Assembly: GCA_035079385.1 (NCBI GenBank)
Contig: JAVHKY010000024.1
Coordinates: 310,001 to 374,000 of the forward strand
Direction of reading: 5' to 3'
DNA length: 64,000 nt
Origin: Aspidiotus rigidus
Taxonomy: Eukaryota; Arthropoda; Insecta; Hemiptera; Diaspididae
The notes beneath the pieces are model-generated. The model did no database searches. It was given only the letters and a program-made list of their open reading frames with translations, and had not been told where the DNA came from. Below are positions 38,901-51,200 of the stretch, piece after piece. Made by a program: the position numbers and the translations under genes. The number at the start of each line of letters is the position of its first letter. The stretch's first letter is position 1.

Positions 38901-41900
38901 CAAAACAAACACACGTAACACACGTCTCAGAAAGCCAAACAAATTCATTTATCCACAAACCAGGTGAATCTGATTAGAATCCATTCAAGAATCTAATCAA
39001 AACAAATATAGCTACATAATTATAACGATCACATTGATTCAGAGTATTGCAACTAGCTGAAAGCCAAAAACCGAATCCAGCTGAATTTTTACTGATAATA
39101 GAGAAGCTGAAAGCCAGTTTTGTTTCTTTTCTTTTCAAATATTTGTAAGCCAGAAGCTAAAAGAAGCGAAATTTTTCAAGGTATTTTTTCTTCTTCTTAG
39201 CTTTCCTGTTTCCCGCAAAATAGGAAAATGAACTGTTTGAGTGTTCAAAATTCTAAGTTCAAATTACTCGATTGACTGGCGCTTTGACAAATAATTAACA
39301 CAGATAAGAAAAATGGGTTCCGGCTCAGTCCAGCTGTTCAGCCGTTCAGCGTACAAGCCTGTAGTGCAGTCATCCAATGGAGATGAACACAAACTGGAGA
39401 ATAGGTATCTTCCGCGTATTAGACAAAGCCCAATTCTCGTGATTGTTTCATCTAAACTCACATTTCTCTATCACATTCATCAGCCAAAAACAGAATTACA
39501 ATGTTCTAAAGAAACTAGGTTGCAAGGTGTTTTTAAAACATACAAAAAAGTCAGAATTGTGTTCTTAACAGAAATTATGTTTAAAACTTGGTTTTTCATT
39601 TGTTTTAAACTTTTTTTCTTTCTTTTTTTAATACATAATATGAAAAAGAACATTGAATTTTTCCCCTATTTTCATCATTATGAACTTATGAGTATGCTTT
39701 ACTAAATATGAATGTTTGACATTGCTCTGGGGTTGAAAATATGAAAACAAAAAAATCGGGACGTTGTTTAAAACAATGTTTGAAAGTGATTTGAAATGTG
39801 TTTAAAACAATATAATTGAATGATTCAACAAAACGATTTTAATCAATGTTTAAAACATTTAAAACACATTTCAAACAAACCATCTCCATGTTTTGAACAT
39901 AAAATCTGTTTTAAACTAGAAAAATTCATGTTTTCTGTTTTTTTTTAAATAATTTTTTTTTTAACCCTGGCCAAAAATCAGCTGACTTGAGCTACCTGAA
40001 TTGAGCCAAAAGCTAAATTTTCCAAGGTTATAAGTTGAGGCCGGAAGCCACAGCTGAATTTTGGTTGCAATACTCTGCACTCTGCATTGATTCGATGTAT
40101 AACTTCACTTTCCTTATCAATGATCAATAAGAGCAATTGCTTATTGATTTAATCAATTTAAATTGTAAAATGATAACACTACTGAACAGGTATCCCATAA
40201 AATGCTAGTCTGAAGTTGATTCTAGAAGACGTATTTCCAACGCTGAATTTGAATCCATTTTTCATGTTTTGCCATCATATCACATTTTTCAGTAGGTACC
40301 TAATCAAGTCAAATATGAAAAATTGAACGCGTCTCCAGCAAAATGGCCTAACCTGACTTATACCTTTTTACCATTATTTTGTTTTTTTCTACTCCTCATT
40401 CATTTCTCCATCACGCGGTAGAATGACGCGCTCTCAATCGTAAAAGAGGAGTAATACATGACTCAAATCTACAACGTCGTCGTTGATAAAAGAGGTCGTC
40501 TATCAATGAAAAGTGTGCTAGTTCCTGTATTGTTATACATTGTCCCAAAAAATGTAAACAATTTTTTCACTTGTTATTTTCATTTTTGCCAAAAAAGTTT
40601 TGTAAGCAATATTTTCCCTCGTATTATTTTTTTTTTTCATTTTCGTCAAAAAAGTTTTGTAAACACTTTTTCTTTTATTTTTTCTTTTCTTTTTTTTTCA
40701 TTTTTGTATATTTAAGTTGCAAATTTATAAAAAATTTCACGTGAATAAGAGTTTTTGTTACTTCAGAGAGAAATTTTCACGCAAAAATAACCCCCAAAAA
40801 AAGTCATTTGAAAAAGAGCCTTACTTTGGCACTTTTCAGGCCCATATATATTGTCAATAATTTGATACAAGGTTTATGTTTTGTTTTAATCTCGAATTTA
40901 GAACATACACTCTTTGATTTTACTCATTAACCAATCCCCTAGGAGCCGTAGTTTTTTGGGTGTAGCGTCTTAAATCTTAAACGTATTTTTCTCAAAACAG
41001 GTTTCTTCAAGTTACGCCCTTCTTCCGGAGAAGCGTTCAATTTCTATAATAAATTACTTTCAGAACATCAAATTATATAACCAAGTTATTATGTTGAAAA
41101 CAAATAATGTCAAATATGAAATAAATCAAACTTAGAAATTTTCCACCACTTATCAAAAGTTTAGATTCATTTAATATAGGTACTTCATATAAATAAAGAT
41201 ACTATTATCTTGAGGAACATTTTGTTTTGATAGTGTTATTATCATTTACCTAGGTCTGAAAATTGTAAATCAAGTTTGATAGGTTCTTGTTTGAAGGCCT
41301 CATACAATTACTCAAAAATGTGATAAGATGAAAAACAAATTTGAATTTATCATTGAAAAAGCTGCTAGAATCCACATGCGCAGTAGCAATGAAAACAAAA
41401 TCTTGTTTTGTTCAGTAGTATATAATTCTCACAGCTCTAAAACTTTAATAGTTTCAAGCTGAGATGGATATATTGGATACAAAATTTTACGCGTTTCTAG
41501 GTCGTCATTTTTTTTTTTTTTTTTTGCCAGTTTGGAAGTGGTGTAATAAAAAGATATATTGAACCAATTATTTAAAATGCTGGAGGAATTTCAAAGCAAC
41601 GTCTCAAAGCTGAAAAACCATTTTGTTCTCCTAATTTTATGGGCAAGCAATACATATATAAACAGCGAAAATCTAGAAATAATATTTTCAATTTGCAATG
41701 TTGGTCAGTGTCGGTAAACTGGTAAATTTTTTTGTGATAATTTTAAAGATTTATCCGTTCCCTATAAAAGTACTTATTATCATATTTTGTCGTTTTGAGT
41801 AGTTTGTTTACATATACACGTATATCAAATGCGTTGAACATTTTGATACCCATATGGAAAAACACCCCTATTATGTATGTAAAATATCCCCCAAAATCAC

Positions 41901-44900
41901 AATTTCCTCAAAATGTACCCAGCTGGCCACATTTTGGGTACATAATTGAACAAAAATGTTCAATGGGTGATTTTACCATTTTATCTAGGTAGGTGCTCTT
42001 CAAAAGGATCACAGCAAAATCAGGTTTTTATAATGTTTATGATACCTATTAAAATACATAAAAACATATGTATATACGTACCCAAATGGATTTAGGCTGT
42101 ATTGTTGAAAAGGAGAAAATTGAATGAAAATTATTTAACTCAAAATTCCAAAGTTTTAACGAGTTGATGTGTAAACAAGTTGTTTCGAAGAATTGGAAAA
42201 ATGAATTCTAGAGTCATAAATTTTTTACTGTTATTCCGAATGTAAAAAAATTATCTACCTAATATTGGCCAACGATTTACAACATGCTTAGTCCACATTT
42301 TATATTTTTTTGTTTGTTACCTATGCTATAATAATAGTTCAATATTTTATTTTTCGATGTGGTAGAGTTGATTTACATGATACTGCGTCCGTTTCGCTCC
42401 TGATTTGGTTTTCAAAGAGGGTCTCTCAAAATATTCGACGATACTAAAATAACTTAATTTGAAAAGGAAAAAAATGAAATTTAAAATACCTGCTTTTCTT
42501 ACATAATTTCTGCTAGCTTCGTATGTAGTTTTTCTAAATCTAAATTTTTTAAACTCAAAGATATCTATTTATGAAAATTTTATACTTATTTTAAGAGCTC
42601 TTTGTGTCTTTAATTCACGACAAAATATAATTTCGTTCGAAGCCCGAAATTTGAAACGACAAACTCTCAGAATATTTAAATCATATCATCTCCAGATTTT
42701 CATCTATGACAGTCAAAAACGAAATACCGAGGAAGATTCATTTTATCGTCAAGATTCTTCTGCTCCCCTCTGCCCGTATGCAGAGTACGCAGTACTCCTC
42801 TTTCCCGAGCTAATTCGATTAATGTCTCGTAATTTCGTTGTAAGTACTCGTTCGGTATTTACGTAGGTAGAGAAAGTACGTTCAATCAACTTCGTACAAG
42901 GATGAAAAGGATACTGAAAATATTTACAGCGAAATTTTGACAAGAATTTGCGAAGGAGGTTGGACCGTAAGGAGAAGGAATGAACGGAGATAGGAATGTT
43001 TCGCGAACTGTATATAGACACGAATTTTATAGCCATAATTTGTTCACGATAGTGGGAGGATTTCTCGTCGAATGTAATAATGAAGGCTGATAAGTCGCCG
43101 AACTTCTCGAATATAGTTGGGGATAAATGTATAATATTGTACAGTTGTTGTAAAGCACGAAATATTTCAACGAAAAAATTGTTTCGTATCCATTTCGACC
43201 GAAAGATAAGTTTTTTTTTTTTTTCATATTTCGAGTTCAACTACCGGGACCCGTTTCTCGCGTATAGAATAGGGTAAATTTGAAAAAAAAAAAGAAAATT
43301 TAAATCGTATCGCTTTAAAATTCTGCGCGCATTGTTACCGTATGTATAGTTACACTATTTTTATTTTCAGAAATTTCTACTCAAAAATACCATTTTATTC
43401 CATGTTTGAAAAAGACGAGCTCGTTGACCCCAGTAAATATCCTTTTTATTACGGCTCGTCATCTCATTCGATCTGCTTTTTTCTTCAATGTCTCCCCTTT
43501 TCCTTTTCATCAACTTTTGATATTACGTGCAGATACGTTAGTTCTGTGACATTAATACCGACTGTTCTTTCTGTTCTCGAGTCTTATAGTCGCCCGCGCG
43601 ATAGTTTTATTAAATGCGACCCTTTCGTCAAGGGGGGCGGGGTTGGTCGAGCGCTGAAGAGTGGATCTTGGCTGTGGCACGGTTCGTATTTCCATCGTGC
43701 GTAGGCTAGATAACGATTCCACGGCGAGCATTTAAATGACTTACTTAATTGTATAAATTTACTCATTTCGTGCGTAATTTATTTACAGGAATGTAATGTA
43801 GAAACTGTGATCTTAGTTAGTCCGAAGGTAGGAATTAGTCAAATCGTAGGAATGAGAAACAGTATGGTGAGTAGTGTACCGTACAACCCCTATCAGTATT
43901 TTTTATTACAAAAATTTTGACTTATTTTTGCTTATTCTGTAGCCGGTACCGATTGCTGAAATTGAACAACTGGACGGTATTCGAGTGCAGATGCGTGATC
44001 AAGTCAGTTGTTTGGTAACGCTGTACGTACCAGCGATCATTCATAAGGTGCGTATTGAACTTGAAAACTGTCACCTGGCTTAGTAAAATTCTAATTAGGG
44101 TTGAATATGTTGTCACTTTGCATGTTTCAGGAATTACATTTCACGATGGAGGATAGAGATTCGGAAGAATTTGTGCTGGTCTTACAAGGCTACTATAGAC
44201 TGTTGATGAATCGAGAATTGTATGTCGACCTGGAAAAAGACTTGTGGACGGAGGAGTCCGCGCCAACTTACCATGCACGTCACGCTGTTTTCTGCGCACC
44301 CTGGAACTACGCTCCAAACCCGGAGCCAGAGCACGAGAAATACGTAGATTTTGCTTCAACGCCGCAGTTTACATTTCCTAGTGAAAATTCGAGCATTAAT
44401 GTGAGTTTTCAAATTTTTTTTTGAATAATTTATAATAATGATCCTTGTTTGCAATAATATTTGTTGAACGGGAGCCGGAGAATGTGTTTGAAGGATAAAT
44501 ATTGTTGAAGAGAAATTCAGATGCTATTACAAATTTTGCAATAAGTTCCGTGCCCTGCGGCAAACGAGGTACCTAAAATTAAACTGTGGGCGCGAATGCT
44601 CTTGCATTTGCATGCGCCGAACTTTTTCTGAAAGTAGAAATTTCTCCGAGTTCCCCGCCTATCAAGTCCCCGGGTCCGCCAAAAAGGTGTTAACAGTTAA
44701 ATGAGGATTTGGACTAAATTTGTTGTAGTTCACGAAATTTGTTTCTCAATATTCTATCAATAATTTGCGCCACTAATCAAGTTTCGATGACTTTTTTGAG
44801 CCGAGTTGTAGACCAAAATGTACCAAAAATTGATCAATTTGCCAGGGTTCCCAAAATAGTGTTTAAAAATGATTCGTTTTACAGCATTTAACTGAATATT

Positions 44901-47900
44901 TCGAGCATGTTAAGAGTTAAATTGACGTTACTCAAGGGAAACTCAGCGTAGAGTCCGGAAGAAATATTATTTAAAAAGTAATAAAATAGGTCAATCGGCC
45001 CAAAAAATTCAAAATTTCCCCAAAGCAAAAAATTGCTCAAACTTTGCTCAATTCTCTAGCAAAATTTAGCGAACAGTCCGGAAAAAATTATTTAAAAATT
45101 CTGAAAAGTACAAAAAATGGGTAGGGTCAACATTTCTCCAACTCGAAAAATTGTGTAGTATTTGAGAATTTTCTCATCTTCTAGGTAAACTTTATAGCAC
45201 TGAAACCGGAAAAAATGTCAAAATGTCCCTACGAGGCTCTAAAAAGAGTGAATGGTGAGAAGGCAACAAAATGAGTCAATTGGCGCAAGAAGGGTTAAAA
45301 TTTCCTCAAAACGAAAAAGTTGCATGGGATGGAGGAAATGATACTAAGAACCTAGCCCTCTCTTGTTAGCTTGCAAAGGTTGGCCAAAACCTCTAGGGAA
45401 AATATGCGCTGATTCTTGTTGTATTGGCCTCTAGGTAGAATGTCATCAAAGGGCTAGTCTGCTGTCGTATGCTCGCGGAAAGAATCGGTGATAGCCCCGC
45501 GGGCAAACGTGCAGAATTCTTGTTGTGTCGGCCGCTAGTAGGAAAGCTACTTAGGAACTCGCTTCCTGTTCTTATTGTAGACTTGCCGTGAGAGATTGAA
45601 GAATGGTACCCTGTCTTGGATTAATACGGGTAAATGTGCGACAGTTGCTCGTTGTTCCAAGCAGTGGAACGAGTGTTACCTAGAAAATTGCGTCTTCTCT
45701 TGGGAGCTTGCGGTGAGCGTTCTATGGAGGCCCATTGTTTGATCAACGCGGGAAAACTTGCAGAAATTCTTATTGTCTTAGGCCATGGGCGGAATAGTGT
45801 CGAAAAACTTGCTTTCTGATAAGGGTATGCGGTGAGAGATCGAGTTGAATCCCGTGTACGATCAAGCGGTCAAATGTGCAAGAGTTGCTCGTTGTTTCAA
45901 ACGCTAGAGCCTGTCTTACCTACAAGATCGCTTTTTGTTAGGAAGTCGCTGTGAGAGATAGACTATAATACCCCATCAAATCTGCGGAAATTCTCATTCG
46001 TTTCAGGCAATAGAGGGAGTGTTAATAAAAATATCGTATCCTGCATGAGCTCGCGGTGAGAGATAGGGTAAAGCCACTTGCATGATCAAAGCGGAAGAAT
46101 ATGCGAGAGTTGTTCATTCTTTCAAGCGACGGAAGGAAAGTTACCGAGAAGCTAGTCTTCCGTTGTGAGCTTGTACGAAAAGATCGGCTATAGATTCGCG
46201 TAGGATCGAGCCGGACAAATGTACGATAGTTCCTCGCTTCAGACAATGGCAAGACGATCATCCTCTTTGTGAAATATCGACGTAGGCCCTGCGTATGATG
46301 AAAGCACTAGAGTTACTCGATGTCTTAAGCGGGTTAATGAAAACATAATGGGAGACTAACTGCGGGCAAATGTGCGGAAATGTTCGTTGTGTCAACGGGC
46401 CTGAGGGAATGCGACCGAAAAGCTAGTCCTCTAGTGAAGGTTCGCTCTGAGAGATTGATTTGAGCACCCTGTTCAATCGATTTTGCAGTACAAAGTGACT
46501 ACAGTCCAGCTTCACTTGAAAGAGGGCAAATGAATGAAAATTCTCGTTGTGCCAACCGAAGACTTGGTTCAGATTAGAAACTTTCTGGAACGGTGCGTCT
46601 ATTTTAAAGCTTTGTACGGTTCTTTCAGTATTTTTTTCCGGACTCGCCGCTGAATTTTATTTTGGAATCCAGAAAAATTTTTGAATGAAAGAGTTTTTTA
46701 TACGTGCAAGGACGAGTTAGGTACTTGATAAAGATCGCTAGTCGATCGAAACGTTGTACGTTTAAATAAAATTTAGTGCGGGAAAAGCCTCTTTTTATTT
46801 TCAGAAAAATTTTGATGAGGCGATTTTTCATTTTGGGAAAACTTTGACTCTTCCTGGGCCCGTGAATCCATTTTGAAGCTTCGTAGGGTCATTTTCATAT
46901 TTTTTTTTTTTTTAGATTCGACGTTACATTTTACTTCAGAGTCGAAAAAAGTTTTGAAGATTACGCCCTTTTTCAATTTAGGAAAATTTTGATCCTTCTT
47001 GAGCTCGTTAGCCCATTTTCAAGCTCTGTAGGACATTTCGTCTTTTTTTAAGCTGAGAAGCCGCTATCCCCTTTGTTGGGGGGGTACTTTCAGTAAATTT
47101 TTGTGTCGCGCGAACGGTCCGAGGTTGATGATGTCACGGGGGAAGGGGGGGGGGATTTGGAAAAATGTCGATTCTCGAGCTATGTACGATAAGATTTTCT
47201 TTATCGTCGTTGGATCGGAAAAACTCCCTATGTGGCAAAAATAAAATTTTACAGAAGCAAAAAACTGATGATTTTGTGAAAAGAAGGCCAAAATACTTTG
47301 GAAACGTTTCATTAAATGTGGAGAAGCTTCTTTAATACAGTAGTAACAAAAAATTTTCAAAATTCTCTAAAATACGGCGGTATATTGGGCGATAAATGCA
47401 CATAGGAGGAATTCCTGGGCCTAAATATTGCACATAAGAAGTTTGCTCTGCACATAAGAGGAATTACTGGCTCTAAATATTGCACATAAGAGGTTTGCTT
47501 TGCACATAGGAGGTATTCGAGACCACATTTTCTGGATGGTGCACGTAGGAGGTATTCAAAACCGCTCCTACCAGCGTAATTTTGAACTTAGCACGTAGGG
47601 GATTTTTCCAGTCGATGCGCCTTGAAATTCCGCGTCCACCTATATAAAAAAGTGAATTTCTCAAAAAATGGCACATAGGAGGTTTTTTCCGATATGCTCT
47701 ATTTTTCGAAGGACCTTCCGCAGTGGAATGTCGATCTTGCGGGTCCCCCCTCGCCGTTGCAAGACTTGTAACGGCATCCTAATTTTTTTCTTCTTGATGC
47801 GGCGCTAAATTTTACTTCAAAATCTAAAAAGTTTTGAGGATTAGCGGGGCATCTATAAATTACGTGAGGCGATTTTTGTGATTTTTCGACCCCCCTTAGT

Positions 47901-48202
47901 GAGATATCGTGAGATTTGCCTTGACCCCCTCCATCCCCCCTCATATCTTGCGTGAGATTTTCCGAAATGTGTATTTTTGCTTTAAATACTTTTATCTGTG
48001 CTTAATCGCGCTTATAATAATATATTAATTGAAAAAACGTAATTTTCTTGATCAAATTCTTACCTATTCAAAAAGGACTATTTTTTTATTAAATTTAAGC
48101 TAGTATAGCAATATTTTAGAATGTATTTGTGTGAGAAGAAAATTACGTGAGATTTGTCGGCACCCGCTTTCTCTCACGTGAGTTTTGGTGAGACTTGACT
48201 GC

Positions 48203-48234
<32 letters not shown>

Positions 48235-51200
48235 AAAGTTTCACGTAATTTATAGACGCCCCTTTACACGATTTTTTCCAACAGAAATATTGAATATTGA
48301 ATAATTAACAACTTTGGGAACCCGTGCTATGAATTTTTAGCTTATTTTGGTTCATAACTCTGCTCAGAGAAGGCATAGAAACTCCGTATTTGGCGCGTAT
48401 TGAAGATAAAATTGAGATACAAATTTTGCCCGTTCAAACTATATATCCAACGTTTCGCGTTTTTGAGCTTTAACAAATTTAGTCCAAATCCTTATTCAAC
48501 TGTTCACATCTTTTTGGCGGACCCTGTATAGTTCAGAAATCAACATTTTCAAGTTCTCCTTCATAGCCCGAAGGTTTGAAATTTTTTCAAGCCCCACAAC
48601 ATACCGCCTATCATGATATGCTGGTTCCAAGTGCAAATTTTTCTAAATCCTGTAACTTTAGGTTGATGACGTCACTCGCTACCCAAACCTTCACTCTACT
48701 AATCTTATCACCCAACGAACTCTCAATCTTATACACTCGTCAAGTTCTTCCTAATCCTCTATATCTGTTTTCTCGGGACACATCGATCTTAAGAAACATG
48801 ACGTAATGGACCTTGCCGCAAAGCAGTCACTACATTCACCTTCCATTAGGGATACGTCCCCCTCGTATGATCTCAAATCATCTTCTCCTAGTATGATTTC
48901 TGGTCCTTTTCATCTTTCAATAAGCTCCGATCCATTGAGAAGGGCCGATTTTTCGAGTCATCCCAGCCGTCTCAAAACAGGCCATACCCGTCTCACTCAT
49001 TCTTTTCTCTTTTTACGCCTCTCACTCGCTGCGTTTAATACCTCTTTTCTTACCCTGCTCACCCATTCCGTCGTTCCCTATATCACAAAACTCCCTCTCA
49101 AATAATCACGATAAAAACTACTTCCGATCCATTTATTTCTACAACACCATCTAATCCATAATATTTATTTTTGTGTCCCCATCCATAGCCCCGAGTGTAG
49201 TTTTAAGGTTAAAAAATGAATGAATGAAAATTACGAAAATATAATCAGGAATATCAATATTAAAAATAGAAATTCAGAAATACTACGTGTCGATTTTTTC
49301 CCCAATACGGCAGGACTGAAGAGGTCAAGAGAAAGTCAAGAAAAGGAAATTTGATAAATATTCGTTGGCACCCTCTTAGATTTTCATCGATGAAAGGCTC
49401 GAGAAAATTAGATTGTGACGTCACCAGGGAAATTTGGGAAAAAAGTTCATCGAGGAGTCGAGCAGGATTGAGTGGCCGGTCGGGGTATCTACCAGGTCAA
49501 CTAAGTCAAGTAAAGTCAACTTTTCTATCCGTAGGTCAACTAAAAAGTTCAAAAATGCATAATTTTTGTGTAAAGAATGTTTTTAACATGTCTTCCTACA
49601 TGCACAATATCAAGGTATAATCAACAAACTTTTGACTTTTAAAATGACACTTTTCTCAATTAAATATTAATTCTTGCATACGAATAAAAAAATACCGAAA
49701 TTACAATATTAGTTTGGAGAGGGGGGGGGGGAGTTTAATATTTTTTGAGGTTAAAAAAAATATCGAAAAAAGGTCAACTAATGTCAACTATTTACATTTT
49801 TCAATTCTGGTAGACACCCTGCTGGTCTTCTGTGAGGGAACTTGAAAAATTGCATTCGAGGCAATACAGAGGAATGTTACTTTTAAAAATTTTAGTTCAA
49901 GAACAAAGAGGAAGTTGATTACGGGGCGGGGGAAAGAGTCAGAGTTGGAACGTTCTCGAAAAGAAGGTTTCTCTTCTTGTTTGTAAAAATTTTTGTAGGG
50001 AATGATTGGCGAATCGAATTTTCCAGATATTGAAATCGCCTTCCCTGATACATAAAGAAATGGTAAAAAAAGAGAATATTTCTCAGGCAAGGTAACAATG
50101 CATCCGAAAATATCAATTTATTCTTAGTTGAACAATTTATGATGATCAGATGATGAACGATGAAAATTTAATTATGTCAAAATTCAATTCGGTGGTTCTT
50201 CGGACTTTGAATGATCGACGTCGAATCGTGTGGAGCTTTCTCTACCATCTCAAATTGCTCATCTGTTTCATCTGTTTCACGGCATGTCATGATCACATAA
50301 TATTTCGGAGTTGGCGATTGTCGTATCTATTTTATGGAAAATATGTACATTGTACAAATAATTTTATCAGATAGGCTGATTTTGTTGACATTATCCATTA
50401 CAAAAATAGAGCCAGTAATACACATAAATATCAAACTTTCGAATTCAGAGTCTAGAGCAGTGGTCCGCAACCTTTTATAGTTTTACAGTCGGAGAAATTT
50501 TTAGGGCGCCCCTTTCCGCCCAACGTTGGAACATATCAAACGGGAACACATTTTTCCAATTTTTTTCATTGCCGCGACAAAATTAATTCCTGATACAATC
50601 TAATTTAAGTAATAATAAATACAAATATAGATATAACTTGGGTAGGAGTGCAAAGTGGAAAGATAGACGGCTGCGCTTTCTTTAGTACCAAGAAGAGTGT
50701 CAAATCGTGGCTCTATTTGTGATATTTCATTTTGGTGAAAAGCTCGCGGCGCACAGGTTGCGGACCACTGGTCTAGAGCGAGATTACGAATTATCACTGC
50801 GCGTCGGTGCGTTGAGGAAATTCACGTCGTACTTAGTTGGGTCCATCCTCCTACAACACAATCTATTCTAGCTGGCCATTTTTGTAAAAATATTGTATTT
50901 CTGAAAGATTTTAAACTATATTCTTGAAGTAAGGTAGGTATCAATTTACTTACAGGCGAAGTTTGAGTGGGATTTGCAGCAGTTGTCGAACAATCAGCAT
51001 TCAACTCTGGCTCCGAAAATCGGCTAGATAGAATATGCTTTAACTGATAATCGATATCTTCGTTCGAATAACTGCATTCACACGACCTTGAATCACTGTA
51101 TCCGAATGGGCTCGATGCACGACTACTTATATACAAATTTAACAGCGATCGTTCTCGAGCGTCAATTTGCCTTCGGTAGAATAGGGACGTGTAGTCGTAG

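Larger units (their letters stand above)
35923..43788. other. 7.9-kb AT-rich intron, few recognisable elements
   Basis: Holds the inverted repeats at 37229-37437 and 38585-39445, GTTTAAAAC-type repeats at 39740-39930, a roughly threefold AAAAAAGTTTTGTAA repeat at 40540-40720, and a T-run at 41508-41525. Open frames at 42749-43240 (minus) and 43342-43704 (plus) lack support. Confidence 0.5.
44672..48524. mobile_element. 3.85-kb long-inverted-repeat element F1 with tandem arrays
   Basis: About 230-bp inverted ends: GGGTCCGCCAAAAAGGTG at 44672 and its complement ending 48524, and inward GATTTGGACTAAAT, TCTCAATATT and AACTCGGCTC-type blocks. Inside are a left array (44940-45260), a central ~115-bp array (45350-46560) and an inverted right array (46610-47060). 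Two unrelated MITEs (47202-47694, 47846-48262) are nested near the right end. No protein recognised. Same architecture as F2. Confidence 0.8.

Noticed and set aside
42749..43240. 163-codon minus-strand open frame
   Set aside because: No recognisable motif, amino-acid make-up typical of translated AT-rich intron, lies between two FRMPD exons without signs of its own promoter or splice sites.
43342..43704. Plus-strand frame just upstream of F3 exon h, preceded by TTTTCAG
   Set aside because: FERM F3 is already continuous from exon g to exon h; adding this frame would insert unrelated sequence and its phase does not fit.
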